A stretch of DNA of 64,000 nucleotides from an uncultured Clostridium sp. (GCA_947427205.1 CANEHB010000001.1:335602-399601); one strand, 5' to 3'. Counted from the first letter of the stretch, positions 1-9,372 are shown. The notes: a model not told the origin generated them from the letters alone. Numbers and translations: made by a program.

Positions 1-1247
1 ATTCAGAAGCAGACAAAGATAGCTTACATACTAAACTTGCAGATGAAGCAATCTGTGTAGGACCTGCAGGATCTGCAAAAAGTTATTTAAATATTAAAAA
101 TATTTTAGAGGCAGCAAGTCTTTCAGGTGTAGATAGTATACATCCTGGTTTTGGCTTTTTGTCAGAAAATTCTAATTTTGCCAAAATGTGTGAAGAAAGT
201 AATATAAAATTTATAGGTCCATCTTATAAAGTTATTGATTTAATGGGAAATAAATCAAATAGTAAAGAACTTATGAAATCAGCAGGGGTTCCTGTTATAC
301 CAGGATCTGAAGGTAGCTTACGAGACTTAGAAGATGCAAAAAAAATAGCAAAAGAGATTGGATTTCCTATTATGCTTAAGGCAGCAGCAGGTGGTGGAGG
401 AAAAGGTATTAGATTAGTTGAAGAAATGAAAGACCTAGAATCAGCTTATAATATAGTAAAACAAGAAGCAAAAGTTTCTTTTAATGATGATGAAATTTAT
501 ATGGAAAAGTTTATTGTAAATCCACGACATGTTGAAATACAGATTTTAGCAGATGAACATGGAAATGTAGTTCATTTAGGAGAAAGAGATTGCTCAGTAC
601 AAAGAAGAAATCAAAAGATTTTAGAAGAAAGTCCTTCAACAGTTTTAGATGAAGCCCTAAGAAAAAAAATGGGAGAAGCAGCAATAAAAGCAGTAAAGGC
701 ATCAAAATATTATAATGCAGGTACAATAGAATTTTTGGTAGATAAAGATAAAAACTTTTATTTTATGGAAATGAATACAAGAATTCAAGTTGAGCATCCT
801 GTTACAGAATGGGTTACAGGTATTGATATAGTTAAAGAGCAAATAAGAATAGCATCAGGTGAAAAATTAAGATTTAAACAGGAAGATATAAATTTTGAAG
901 GACATAGTATTGAATGTAGAGTTAACGCTGAAAATCCAGATAAAAATTTTATACCTTGTCCTGGAGAAATTAAAGGATTAAATTTACCAGGAGGAAATGG
1001 TGTAAGAGTAGATACAGCAGTTTATTCTGGATATAAAATTCCTCCAACATATGATTCAATGATTGCTAAAATAATTGTTCATGCAGAAACTAGAGATGAT
1101 GCTATTTTAAAAATGAAAAGGGCATTAGAGGAATGCATTATAGATGGTATAGATACAAATATTGATTTCCTTTATAGAATACTTGAAGATGAAAATTTTA
1201 TTACAGGAAATTTTGATACATCATTTATTAATAAAATGCTAGGATAA
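1..1247 (+). CDS. accC: Acetyl-CoA carboxylase, biotin carboxylase subunit (5' end outside window)
   Basis: ATP-grasp enzyme that carboxylates biotin on AccB, the first half-reaction of malonyl-CoA formation. The frame is open from base 3, so the gene begins before the window; the TTG at 159 is internal. Visible are the glycine-rich ATP loop (AAAGGGGKG near 385-410), the HVEIQ strand (near 528), the ERDCSVQRRNQK segment (near 580) and the active-site run MEMNTRIQVEHPVTE (near 767-810). The C-terminal biotin-carboxylase domain is complete. It is followed by accD and accA on the same strand, the usual order of a Bacillota fatty-acid operon. Confidence 0.97.
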   Translation, partial: SEADKDSLHTKLADEAICVGPAGSAKSYLNIKNILEAASLSGVDSIHPGFGFLSENSNFAKMCEESNIKFIGPSYKVIDLMGNKSNSKELMKSAGVPVIPGSEGSLRDLEDAKKIAKEIGFPIMLKAAAGGGGKGIRLVEEMKDLESAYNIVKQEAKVSFNDDEIYMEKFIVNPRHVEIQILADEHGNVVHLGERDCSVQRRNQKILEESPSTVLDEALRKKMGEAAIKAVKASKYYNAGTIEFLVDKDKNFYFMEMNTRIQVEHPVTEWVTGIDIVKEQIRIASGEKLRFKQEDINFEGHSIECRVNAENPDKNFIPCPGEIKGLNLPGGNGVRVDTAVYSGYKIPPTYDSMIAKIIVHAETRDDAILKMKRALEECIIDGIDTNIDFLYRILEDENFITGNFDTSFINKMLG

Positions 1248-1348
1248 TTGCAGTTAAATATCAAAATGTTAATACTAATTAAATTATAGTATTTAGAAAA
1301 TATAAAAATATACTTATCTTTAACAAATAAGAAAGGAATAACTTTATT

Positions 1349-2182
1349 ATGATAATAGATAAATTAAAAAAAAGAAATAAAGTTGATAACAAAGAAAATA
1401 AAGTTGATATTCCAGTTGGAAAATGGGTAAAATGTGACAAATGTAGTGAGATTTTATATAAAGATACTTTACATGAAAATTTTAGTGTTTGCACTAATTG
1501 TGGTAATCATTTTAGATTATCAGCTAGAAGAAGAATTAAGCAAATAGTAGATGAAGGAACTTTTAATAGTTTTGAAATTGATATAAAAACGGTAGATCCA
1601 CTAAAAATAGATGGATATTTAGAAAAGATAGAAGGCTTAAAGACAAAAACTGGAATTGATGAAGCAGTAGTTTGTGGAACAGGAAAAATAAATAATGAAG
1701 ATGCTGTTATTTGTGTTATGGATGGAAATTTTTTAATGGGAAGCATGGGAAGTGTTGTTGGAGAAAAAATAACGTATTCTATAGAAAAAGCAATAGAGTT
1801 AAAATTACCTATAATTATATTTTCAGTTTCTGGTGGTGCAAGAATGCAAGAAGGAATTATTTCATTAATGCAAATGGCAAAAACTTCAAGTGCTATATCT
1901 AAATTAAATAATGCTGGAATTTTATATATATCAGTTTTAACTGATCCAACCTATGGAGGAGTAACGGCCAGTTTTGCATCACTTGGAGATATAATTTTAG
2001 CAGAACCAAAATCAATGATTGGATTTGCTGGTCCTAGAGTTATAAAACAAACTATTGGTCAAGAGCTTCCAGACGGATTTCAAACAGCAGAGTTTTTATT
2101 AGAACATGGGTTTATAGATAAAATTGTTGAAAGAAAAGATATGAAAGATACTATTTATAAATTGTTAAAATTTCATAGTTAA
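1349..2182 (+). CDS. accD: Acetyl-CoA carboxylase, carboxyltransferase beta subunit
   Basis: Beta half of the carboxyltransferase that moves the carboxyl group from biotin to acetyl-CoA. Of 277 residues, the first 25 or so are lysine-rich. A four-cysteine zinc ribbon follows (CDKC and CTNC, residues about 30-52), then the crotonase-like fold with the SGGARMQEG oxyanion segment near residue 164. The length is normal for the family. An AAGGA site lies 11 bases before the ATG. It pairs with accA 126 bases downstream. Confidence 0.97.
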   Translation: MIIDKLKKRNKVDNKENKVDIPVGKWVKCDKCSEILYKDTLHENFSVCTNCGNHFRLSARRRIKQIVDEGTFNSFEIDIKTVDPLKIDGYLEKIEGLKTKTGIDEAVVCGTGKINNEDAVICVMDGNFLMGSMGSVVGEKITYSIEKAIELKLPIIIFSVSGGARMQEGIISLMQMAKTSSAISKLNNAGILYISVLTDPTYGGVTASFASLGDIILAEPKSMIGFAGPRVIKQTIGQELPDGFQTAEFLLEHGFIDKIVERKDMKDTIYKLLKFHS

Positions 2183-2308
2183 AGATTTAATGTTTTGGCA
2201 TAAAATTACATCTAATTTTATGGTAAAATAAAAAAATTTGTTATTAAATAAGAAAAATATGATAAAGAATTTTTATAAAATTAATATGAGCCTTGAGGAG
2301 GTGAAAAA

Positions 2309-3250
2309 TTGTCAAATCTAAATGAAGAAATTAAAGAGTTAGAAAGCTTTATAAAAGAACTTGAAAATATAAGTAAAGATAGAATTGTAGATGTTTCTGA
2401 CGAAATAAGAGAAACTAAAGAAAAACTCTTAAAATTAAGAGAAAAAGCATATTCTAATCTAACAGCATGGGATAAAGTGGAAATTGCAAGAAATCCTTTG
2501 AGACCTACAGCACTTGATTATATTGATATAATATTTGATGATTTTATTGAACTTCATGGAGATAGACAGTTTAAAGATGATAAATCAATAGTTTGTGGAC
2601 TTGCAAAAATAGAGGATCAGAATTTTACAATAGTCGCAGAGCAAAAAGGAAGAAATACAAAGGAAAATATTGAAAGAAATTTTGGAATGCCAAATCCAGA
2701 AAGTTATAGAAAAGGTATTAGATTTATGAAGCAAGCAGAAAAGTTCCATAGACCTATAATTACTTTTATAGATACAAAGGGAGCGTATCCTGGAATTGGA
2801 GCAGAAGAAAGAGGCCAAGGAGAAGCTATTGCTAGAAGTATGATGGAGATGGCAAACTTGAAAGTTCCAATAATTAGCATAATAATTGGAGAAGGTTCGA
2901 GTGGTGGGGCTTTGGCGCTAGGAGTTGGAGATAGGATAGTTATGCTAGAAAATTCTATTTATTCTATTTTGTCACCAGAAGGATATGCAAGCATTCTTTG
3001 GAAGGATGGATCAAAAGTAAAAGAAGCAGCAGAAAAGATGAAGTTAACAGCACAAGATTTAAAAGAACTAAATGTTATAGATAAAATAATAAAAGAACCA
3101 GCAGGAGGAGCACAGTATGATAAAGAGTTTGTATCTAAAGCTTTAAAAGAATATATTGTTTTAGAAATAGAAAAATTGAAAGATAAAGATATAGAAAATT
3201 TAGTAGATGAAAGATATGAAAAATTCAGAAATATGGGAGAATATCAATAA
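2309..3250 (+). CDS. accA: Acetyl-CoA carboxylase, carboxyltransferase alpha subunit
   Basis: Alpha half of the carboxyltransferase. The start is a TTG placed by a strong GAGGAGGTG site seven bases upstream; no in-frame ATG fits as well. Of 313 residues, the N-terminal 45 form a helical arm typical of AccA. The signature FIDTKGAYPG lies near residue 152 and EGSSGGALALG near residue 196. It follows accD in the same direction and is presumably co-transcribed with it. Confidence 0.97.
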   Translation: MSNLNEEIKELESFIKELENISKDRIVDVSDEIRETKEKLLKLREKAYSNLTAWDKVEIARNPLRPTALDYIDIIFDDFIELHGDRQFKDDKSIVCGLAKIEDQNFTIVAEQKGRNTKENIERNFGMPNPESYRKGIRFMKQAEKFHRPIITFIDTKGAYPGIGAEERGQGEAIARSMMEMANLKVPIISIIIGEGSSGGALALGVGDRIVMLENSIYSILSPEGYASILWKDGSKVKEAAEKMKLTAQDLKELNVIDKIIKEPAGGAQYDKEFVSKALKEYIVLEIEKLKDKDIENLVDERYEKFRNMGEYQ

Positions 3251-3342
3251 ATATAGTCAATGTTATTATTAAAAAAGAAAAATTTTAAGTACACATTTTT
3301 TTAGATATTAAAATATCAATTTTTAGAAAAGGAGCAAATAAA

Positions 3343-4113
3343 ATGATTTTAAAAGACAAAACAATTTTAATTATGGGAATTAGAAACAAATGGAGTATAG
3401 CATATGGAGCTGCTAAGTCAGCATATGAACATGGTGCAAAATTAATATTCACTTTTATGGGAGAAGATAATAGAGAAAAAATAGAAGAATTATTATCAGA
3501 ATTTGAAGGATTTAAGGCGTATACATGTGATGCATCAAACGATGAAGAATTAGAAAATCTATTTAAAAATATTAAAAACGATTATGGGAAAATAGATGGC
3601 ATATTACATAGTATTGCACATGCTAATACAGAAGATCTAAGAAATGATTTCATAAATACAAGTAAAGATGGATTTAGTCATGCAAATGATGTTAGTGCAT
3701 ATAGTTTAGTTGCTGTAGCAAGAATTGCAAGAGACTTAGATGTTTTAAATGAAAATGCAAGTATAACAGCATTAACATATTATGGTTCAACAAAAGTTTT
3801 ACCAGGATATAATGTAATGGGAGTTGCAAAAGCTGCTTTAGAATGTAGTATAAGATATTTAGCAGATAATTTAGGGCCTATTGGAATAAGAGTAAATGCT
3901 ATATCAGCAGGACCTATAAAAACATTGTCAGCAAAAGGAATTAAAGACTTTAATTCAATTTTAGATATAGTTGAAGAAAAAGCACCTTTAAGAAGAAATG
4001 TAACAACAGAAGAAGTTGGCAATGCAGTAACATTTTTATTAAGTGATATGTCAAGAGCAATTACAGGACAAATTATTTATGCTGATAGTGGATACAACAT
4101 AATGGGATTATAA
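3343..4113 (+). CDS. fabI: Enoyl-[acyl-carrier-protein] reductase (FabI type, NADH)
   Basis: Short-chain dehydrogenase that reduces enoyl-ACP in the last step of the elongation cycle. Of 256 residues, the N-terminal GIRNKWSIA is the FabI form of the nucleotide-binding loop. The catalytic pair Tyr156-x6-Lys163 (YNVMGVAK) has the FabI rather than FabG spacing, and the substrate loop and C-terminal ITGQIIYADSGY follow. An AAAGGAGC site precedes the ATG. An intrinsic terminator follows at 4153, so the gene closes the acc-fabI transcript. Confidence 0.95.
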   Translation: MILKDKTILIMGIRNKWSIAYGAAKSAYEHGAKLIFTFMGEDNREKIEELLSEFEGFKAYTCDASNDEELENLFKNIKNDYGKIDGILHSIAHANTEDLRNDFINTSKDGFSHANDVSAYSLVAVARIARDLDVLNENASITALTYYGSTKVLPGYNVMGVAKAALECSIRYLADNLGPIGIRVNAISAGPIKTLSAKGIKDFNSILDIVEEKAPLRRNVTTEEVGNAVTFLLSDMSRAITGQIIYADSGYNIMGL

Positions 4114-4152
4114 TTTTTAACAAGAAATGCAAAATGTATTTCTACTATTGAA

Positions 4153-4186
4153 AATATAAGGCGAAATTTTAGCGCCTATATTTTTT
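4153..4186 (+). terminator. Intrinsic terminator after fabI
   Basis: The arms AATATAAGGCG (4153-4163) and CGCCTATATT (4173-4182) pair with one bulged A and end in a T tract at 4181-4186. It separates fabI from the next flavoprotein gene. Confidence 0.85.
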
Positions 4187-4258
4187 AAAACATATCTAGT
4201 TTTACAAACTACATAATAGAGTTTTTTAAATCAAAAAATGTAGATAGGAGAAAAATAT

Positions 4259-5344
4259 ATGAAATTACCAGAATTAAAAATAGGTGATCTAGTTGCTAAA
4301 TTGCCAATTATACAAGGTGGTATGGGAATAGGAATATCACGTTCTAATTTAGCAGGAGCAGTAGCTAAAGAAGGTGGAATTGGTGTTATATCAACAGCAC
4401 AAATAGGGTTTGATGAGCCAGATTTTGAAACTAATACACTTAAAGCTAATCTTTGTTCATTAGAAAAACATATAAAAAAAGCAAAAGAAATATCAGAAGG
4501 AAATGGAATTGTAGCAATAAATATAATGAGTGTTACGAATTTTTATAAAGAAAATGTAAAAAAAGCAATAGATAGTGGAATTGATTTAATTATATCTGGT
4601 GCAGGACTTCCAAAAGAACTTCCAAAACTTGTAGAAGGAACTAAAGTAAAAATTGCACCAATTATATCTTCTGCTAGAGGAGCTGGATTAATGATAAAAT
4701 TATGGGCAAAGCAAAATCATATTCCAGATATGATAGTAGTTGAAGGACCAGATGCTGGAGGGCATTTAGGTTTTTCAAGAGAAGAATTAGAAAATGAAAA
4801 TAAGAAAGATATATATGCTATAGTTAAAGAAGTAGTAGAGAAGGTAAAAGAATTTGAAAAAGAGTTTAAAACTAAAATACCTGTTATTGCAGCAGGTGGA
4901 ATATATACAGGAAAAGACATTGTAAAAGCTTTAAAATTGGGTGCATCAGGAGTTCAAATGGCAACAAGATTTGTAGCAACAGAAGAATGTGATGCAGATA
5001 TAAAATATAAAGAAGCTTATATTAAAGCTAGTAAAGAAGAAATAGAAATAGTACAAAGTCCTGTTGGTATGCCTGGAAGAGCAATAAAAAATAAATTTAT
5101 ACGAGAAGTAGAAAAGAAAAAAGCAGAAGGAATAAAAGGAACAAATGAAAAATGTTTAGGTTGTATAAAAACTTGTAATCCAGTAGAAACACCATATTGT
5201 ATAACAAGAGCATTAATAAATGCAGTAAAAGGAGATATAGAAAATGCTTTATTGTTTGTAGGGAGTAATGCATATAGAATAAATAAAATCACTACAGTAA
5301 ATTTGCTTATAAAAGAGTTAGTAGAAGAGTCAGAAAGCTGTTAA
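4259..5344 (+). CDS. Nitronate monooxygenase / FabK-like FMN flavoprotein
   Basis: TIM-barrel FMN protein of the 2-nitropropane dioxygenase family (COG2070). The N-terminal IIQGGMG is the FMN phosphate region, VVEGPDAGGHLG (near residue 162) carries the active-site His, and IPVIAAGGI is the second phosphate-binding segment (near residue 213). At 361 residues it is about 40 longer than classic FabK and carries a C-terminal cluster (CLGCIKTC ... YC) that FabK lacks but many clostridial nitronate monooxygenases have. Its place after fabI allows an enoyl-ACP reductase role, but the extra domain favours nitronate monooxygenase. Substrate not determinable here. Confidence 0.8.
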   Translation: MKLPELKIGDLVAKLPIIQGGMGIGISRSNLAGAVAKEGGIGVISTAQIGFDEPDFETNTLKANLCSLEKHIKKAKEISEGNGIVAINIMSVTNFYKENVKKAIDSGIDLIISGAGLPKELPKLVEGTKVKIAPIISSARGAGLMIKLWAKQNHIPDMIVVEGPDAGGHLGFSREELENENKKDIYAIVKEVVEKVKEFEKEFKTKIPVIAAGGIYTGKDIVKALKLGASGVQMATRFVATEECDADIKYKEAYIKASKEEIEIVQSPVGMPGRAIKNKFIREVEKKKAEGIKGTNEKCLGCIKTCNPVETPYCITRALINAVKGDIENALLFVGSNAYRINKITTVNLLIKELVEESESC

Positions 5345-5373
5345 AAATTATAATATAAATAATAGTAACAACT

Positions 5374-5410
5374 AAAATCGCTTAGAATATTATATTCTGG
5401 GTGATTTTTT
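5374..5410 (+). terminator. Long hairpin with T tract abutting the next start codon
   Basis: Arms 5374-5389 and 5393-5408 pair over 16 positions (13 Watson-Crick, 3 G-T) with a three-base loop, followed by T6 at 5405-5410. The ATG of the patatin gene is the very next base, so its only SD-like bases (GGGTG, 5399-5403) lie inside the 3' arm. It terminates the upstream gene and may also control downstream translation. Confidence 0.8.
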
Positions 5411-6271
5411 ATGAAGTTAGGATTAAGTTTATCTGGTGGTGGAATTAAAGGTGTCTGCCATATAGGAGCAATAAAAGCATTAGAAGAGGCAAATATAAAG
5501 TTTGATTATATTTCTGGCACAAGTTCTGGAAGTATAGTTGCTACGCTATATGCTTGTGGGTTTACAACTGATGAAATTTATGACATATTTAAAAAATATG
5601 CAAAAGAACTAAAATACATAGATTCAAAAAATGTATTCAAATTAATAAAAAATATTTTTATTGGAAAAGGTTTTAATATTGATGGATTGAATAGTGGTAG
5701 TAAAATTTATAAATTGGTAAATGAGGTATGTCAAAAGAAAGGTATTAGTAATATAAATCAAATAAAGATGCCGTTATTAATACCAGCAGTAAATATTCAT
5801 AATGAAGAAGTATATATTTTTTCAAATAATGTAAAAGGAAACAAATTTGATGATGTAAAATATATAAATAGTGTTAATATAGGAACAGCAGTGCAAGCAA
5901 GTTGTAGTTATCCAGGTGTGTTTTCTCCATGTAAATATGGGGAAGAACTTTTAGTAGATGGAGGAATAGCAGAGAACTTACCATGGAGAGAAACCAAAAG
6001 AGCAGGTGCCGAAAAAGTTTTAAGTATTGTTTTTACAGATAAAAAGCCAAAAAGCTGTTGCAAGAATTTATTTGAAGTAGTAAGTAAATCTTTTTCAATA
6101 TTAAATCATGAATTAAATAAATATGAATGGGATGGAACTGATTGCCTATTAAAAATAAAAACAAATAATATAGGACTTTTAGATAGAAGTAAAATGAGTG
6201 AGCTTTATAAAGAAGGTTATTTTCAAACTAAATATAGTATATCTGAAATTAGAAGAAAACTATTAAACTAA
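5411..6271 (+). CDS. Patatin-like phospholipase (RssA/YjjU type)
   Basis: Ser-Asp lipid acyl hydrolase. Residues 4-13 form the glycine-rich oxyanion loop (SLSGGGIKG), GTSSGS near residue 39 is the nucleophile elbow GxSxG, and DGGIAENLP near residue 180 holds the catalytic Asp. Length 286, normal for bacterial single-domain patatins. There is no signal peptide, so it is probably cytoplasmic or peripheral on the membrane. Its start codon directly follows a terminator hairpin, so expression may depend on read-through or on a promoter I cannot place. Confidence 0.9.
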   Translation: MKLGLSLSGGGIKGVCHIGAIKALEEANIKFDYISGTSSGSIVATLYACGFTTDEIYDIFKKYAKELKYIDSKNVFKLIKNIFIGKGFNIDGLNSGSKIYKLVNEVCQKKGISNINQIKMPLLIPAVNIHNEEVYIFSNNVKGNKFDDVKYINSVNIGTAVQASCSYPGVFSPCKYGEELLVDGGIAENLPWRETKRAGAEKVLSIVFTDKKPKSCCKNLFEVVSKSFSILNHELNKYEWDGTDCLLKIKTNNIGLLDRSKMSELYKEGYFQTKYSISEIRRKLLN

Positions 6272-6441
6272 ATATAAAAAAGTACATTGATAATATGAAT
6301 AATTAAATCTTTAATAATATTAAAATAATATTGACTCAAATGAATTACTATGATAATATACAAACATAAGTTTGATAGAGGAGTATGATATAAATAAAGT
6401 AACTATATAGTTAAATAAAATATATCATAGTATTGTGTAAT

Positions 6442-7137
6442 ATGGTAGAAGAGATAAGAAATAGTCTAATAGAGCTAAAAGATGAAAAATATAAAGAATT
6501 TAACAAAGGATTATGTCCCGATACGAACAAAGAAATGTTAGGAATACGTGTACCAGTACTAAGAAAATTAGCTCAAAAAATAGTTAAAGAAAATAATTGG
6601 ATAGAATTTGTAGAAAATGAAAATACAATATATTTTGAAGAGGTACTATTACAAGGATTAATAATAGGATATAGTAAACTAAAATTAGAAGAAAAATTTG
6701 AATATATAAAATTATTTGTTCCAAGAATTGATAGTTGGGCAATTAATGATACTTTTGTTCCTACTCTAAAAATTAACGATAAAGATTTAGAAAAATATTG
6801 GAATTTTATATTACTATATGTTAAATCAACTAAAGAGTTTGAGATACGTTTGGCAGTAATTTCTATGTTAGATTATTTTATTATAGATGAATATGTTGAT
6901 AAAGTAATAGACATATTAAATAATATAAATCATGAAGGATACTATGTAAAAATGGGAATAGCATGGACTCTAGCAGAAATAGGAATAAAATATAATGAAA
7001 AAGCTATGAGATTTTTGGAGCAAGAAAATAATTTAGATAAATTTACATATAACAAAACACTTCAAAAAATGATAGAATCATATAGAATTGAAAGTGAACA
7101 AAAAGATATTTTAAGAAATATGAAAAGAAAAAAATAG
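6442..7137 (+). CDS. DNA alkylation repair protein, AlkD-like HEAT-repeat family
   Basis: All-helical protein of about 231 residues resembling AlkC/AlkD glycosylases that remove N3/N7-alkylpurines. The N-terminal LGIRVPVLRKLAQKI and the central FVPRIDSWAINDTF are recognisable family segments; the conserved Trp-Asp region is present. I prefer the ATG at 6442 to the TTG at 6433, although neither has a good SD. It sits alone between two unrelated genes. Family membership is fairly secure; enzymatic activity is inferred. Confidence 0.85.
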   Translation: MVEEIRNSLIELKDEKYKEFNKGLCPDTNKEMLGIRVPVLRKLAQKIVKENNWIEFVENENTIYFEEVLLQGLIIGYSKLKLEEKFEYIKLFVPRIDSWAINDTFVPTLKINDKDLEKYWNFILLYVKSTKEFEIRLAVISMLDYFIIDEYVDKVIDILNNINHEGYYVKMGIAWTLAEIGIKYNEKAMRFLEQENNLDKFTYNKTLQKMIESYRIESEQKDILRNMKRKK

Positions 7138-7347
7138 TTAGAACTAAGAAATGTTTGATACACTAAATATTAAAGTAATAAAATTTTATAAGAAAAACGT
7201 TTTTTCTGAATATGATATTACATTATGTTGTAAAATCTAAGCAATAGATAATTAATATAAATAAAATAATTGTGTAAAAATATTATATGTGTTATATTAA
7301 AATATATTATTTTTGAAATATATTTAAAGTATGTAGGAGAAAAAGGC

Positions 7348-8406
7348 ATGTTGTTAGATGTAGAAATGTATATTTTGTTATTTTTTACTTATTCATTTTT
7401 AGGATGGTTTATGGAATCTATAGGAGGAATATTAAAGGTAAAAAAATTTGTAAATAGAGGCTTTTTAATTGGGCCATACTGTCCAGTATATGGTGTAGGA
7501 GTAGTAATTATATCAGTATTATTGAGAAATTATACAAATGATATTCCAGCGTTATTTATATTATCTACAGTAATTTGTGGAACGTTAGAATATGCTACCA
7601 GTTATTTTATGGAAAAATTATTTAATGCTCGTTGGTGGGATTATAGTAATAGAAAATTTAATATAAATGGTAGAATATGTTTGGAAACGCTTATTCCATT
7701 TGGCGTTGCAGGATCTACTATACTTTGTATTATAAATCCTTTTTTTACAAAAATATATATGAGCATACCAGATTTAGCAAGACATATAATTACAGGAGTT
7801 TTATGTGTATCATTTGTGATTGATAGTATAATTTCTTTCACTATTATATTAAGCTTTAAGGGAGAGACATATTCTGAAAATGATAATACTGAAGAGATTG
7901 GAAATAAAGTAAAAGATAAAACAGAAGATGTTCTTATGAAGGCAAGTTCGGATGTAATAGTATTTAGTAGAAAGCTAAAAGTAACTGGATTAAAACTTCA
8001 AAGAAAAGTAAAATATACAAGAAAGAATTTGTCAGATGTAATATTAGAGTCACCAAAAGAATTAGCTACTAAAGTAAGAAAACAAAGAGAAAATATAAAT
8101 GCAAGAATACTTATAGAGAAAGAAAAAGTTAGTGATCAGATTAAATTAAAAAGAGCAGAATATGAAATGAAACAAAAAGAGGCAAAGGAACTTTGGAATA
8201 GAAATATTCAAAAAAGAAAAGAAGAATTCGAAGATTTATCAAAAATGTCTAAAGAAACAATTGATATTACTATAAAGAATATAAAAACTACTTCAGAAGA
8301 GTTTACCAAACAAGTTGTTACTAGATTTAAAAATAAATCAATGTTACGCAAGAGATTAATGGAGGCATTTCCAAAACTAGAAGTAAAAAAAGATAGGAAA
8401 AAATAG
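7348..8406 (+). CDS. Membrane protein, putative ABC-transporter-permease family (PF06541 type), coiled-coil tail
   Basis: The first 170 residues hold about five membrane segments with the family pattern FLGWFMES, NRGFLIGPYCPVYG and the CGTLEYATSYFMEK...RWWDYS block. The remaining 180 residues are highly charged helix, likely a cytoplasmic coiled coil. An upstream in-frame TTG at 7270 would add 26 residues, but GGAGA seven bases before the ATG at 7348 decides the start. The family name comes from databases; the transport role is unproven. Confidence 0.8.
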   Translation: MLLDVEMYILLFFTYSFLGWFMESIGGILKVKKFVNRGFLIGPYCPVYGVGVVIISVLLRNYTNDIPALFILSTVICGTLEYATSYFMEKLFNARWWDYSNRKFNINGRICLETLIPFGVAGSTILCIINPFFTKIYMSIPDLARHIITGVLCVSFVIDSIISFTIILSFKGETYSENDNTEEIGNKVKDKTEDVLMKASSDVIVFSRKLKVTGLKLQRKVKYTRKNLSDVILESPKELATKVRKQRENINARILIEKEKVSDQIKLKRAEYEMKQKEAKELWNRNIQKRKEEFEDLSKMSKETIDITIKNIKTTSEEFTKQVVTRFKNKSMLRKRLMEAFPKLEVKKDRKK

Positions 8407-8430
8407 AAGCCTCTATATTACTTAAAATTC

Positions 8431-8459
8431 TTGCAATATTAGTTATTTTGTGTTATTAT
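8431..8459 (+). promoter_or_regulatory. Promoter of the acidic Cys-rich gene
   Basis: TTGCAA (8431-8436) and TATTAT (8454-8459) are separated by 17 bases, with the gene's AAAGGAG site 45 bases further on. Confidence 0.6.
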
Positions 8460-8514
8460 ATCTAGCATAAAAAATTATTTTGTATTTAAACAATAAAATA
8501 TAAAGGAGAGTATA

Positions 8515-8988
8515 ATGGAAAGCATAACAGATGAAAGCTATATTGGATTAATTTGTAATGGGGAATTTAATGCAATTCCTGATTTTAAAATAGGTGAATT
8601 ATTCGAATCTTTTTTTGATAATATAAATTATAATGTAGTTAAAGAAAGTGAAAAAGTATATGTAGATTTTACAGGAGAAGCTACTTGTGATAATAAACCA
8701 TGTACAATTTTAATAAGATTTGAAGTAGATAAAAATGCAGAAGAATTTGAAATTGCAGAAGTAAAAGTAAATAAAGATGTCCTTAGTGAAGATGAAGTAC
8801 TTGATTTATTAGAAGACATTGCATATGTAGGTGGAGCAGTTATGGATGATGAAGACTATTGTTATAGTTGTTCAGATGAAGATTGTAGTAGTTGCTTTCA
8901 TAATTGCCATAGTGAAGAAGATGATGATGAGTATGACGATGATGATGAAAATGATGAATATGAAGATGATGAAGAGAATGATGAATAA
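8515..8988 (+). CDS. Uncharacterized acidic protein with cysteine cluster
   Basis: I do not recognise a characterized family. Residues 1-115 look like a small alpha/beta domain. Next comes a cysteine-rich stretch (CYSCSDEDCSSCFHNC, about residues 120-135) that could bind metal, and then a tail of about 22 Asp/Glu/Asn/Tyr residues. AAAGGAGAG precedes the ATG. It stands alone with its own promoter. The tail is low complexity and the DNA there is a GAT/GAA repeat. Confidence 0.75.
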   Translation: MESITDESYIGLICNGEFNAIPDFKIGELFESFFDNINYNVVKESEKVYVDFTGEATCDNKPCTILIRFEVDKNAEEFEIAEVKVNKDVLSEDEVLDLLEDIAYVGGAVMDDEDYCYSCSDEDCSSCFHNCHSEEDDDEYDDDDENDEYEDDEENDE

Positions 8989-9125
8989 TTTAATAATAGA
9001 TTAAATTGTTTTGATATAAAAAATATAATGGAAATTGTTAATATATATTTATATTAGCAATTTCTTTTTTTCTTTTCACATAATAACTTAAAAATTAATA
9101 TTATATATAAAAAGGAGGAAGGTAT

Positions 9126-9282
9126 ATGTTTTTTTGTAAATTTAAAAAAGTGATAGCAGGTATTTTAATTGGTTTTGGAGTTCGGAACTCTTATGGTTTT
9201 ATTTCTTCCTCCAGTTGCTTGGATATTCATTATTGGAGTAGGAATGGTTATCGGAGGCATAAAATTTTTATTAGGAAAGTAA
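9126..9282 (+). CDS. Small two-helix membrane protein read through a +1 frameshift at CGGA
   Basis: An AAGGAGGAAGGTAT site precedes the ATG at 9126. Frame 0 encodes a Lys-rich start plus a membrane helix (VIAGILIGFGV) up to codon CGG at 9183-9185. From 9184 the +1 frame continues as GTLMVLFLPPVAWIFIIGVG and ends KFLLGK at the TAA 9280-9282. Removing one base (the C at 9183) yields a smooth 51-residue hydrophobic protein of a kind often seen beside spoVM; frame 0 instead turns into a polar, unlikely tail ending at 9323. Thirteen bases after its stop lies spoVM with its own SD. See findings. Confidence 0.7.
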
Positions 9283-9294
9283 AGGAGGAAAAAA

Positions 9295-9372
9295 ATGACA
9301 ATAGTAGTAAAAAAGGTACCTAAATTTTTAAGAGGTTTTGTAAAATTTATATTTGGAATAAAGTCTACATAG
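9295..9372 (+). CDS. spoVM: Stage V sporulation protein SpoVM
   Basis: A 25-residue amphipathic peptide that marks the convex forespore membrane and anchors SpoIVA for coat assembly. The sequence MTIVVKKVPKFLRGF... aligns with Bacillus subtilis SpoVM (KLPKFLGG), including Pro9, the Lys-Phe-Leu after it, and a basic residue at position 17. The site AAAGGAGGAA sits seven bases before the ATG. It is probably co-transcribed with the preceding small membrane gene. It is short enough to be missed by gene callers. Confidence 0.88.
   Translation: MTIVVKKVPKFLRGFVKFIFGIKST

Noticed and set aside
159..1247. accC starting at TTG 159
   Set aside because: The frame is open and biotin-carboxylase-like back to base 3, so the gene starts outside the window.
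3343..5344. Calling the 4259 gene fabK outright
   Set aside because: It is longer than FabK, has a C-terminal cysteine cluster and follows an intact fabI; nitronate monooxygenase is at least as likely.
9193..9282. A separate 29-residue gene starting at ATG 9193 instead of a frameshift
   Set aside because: Its only SD-like GGAG is 12 bases away, and the frame-0 part upstream flows naturally into this frame; still possible but weaker.
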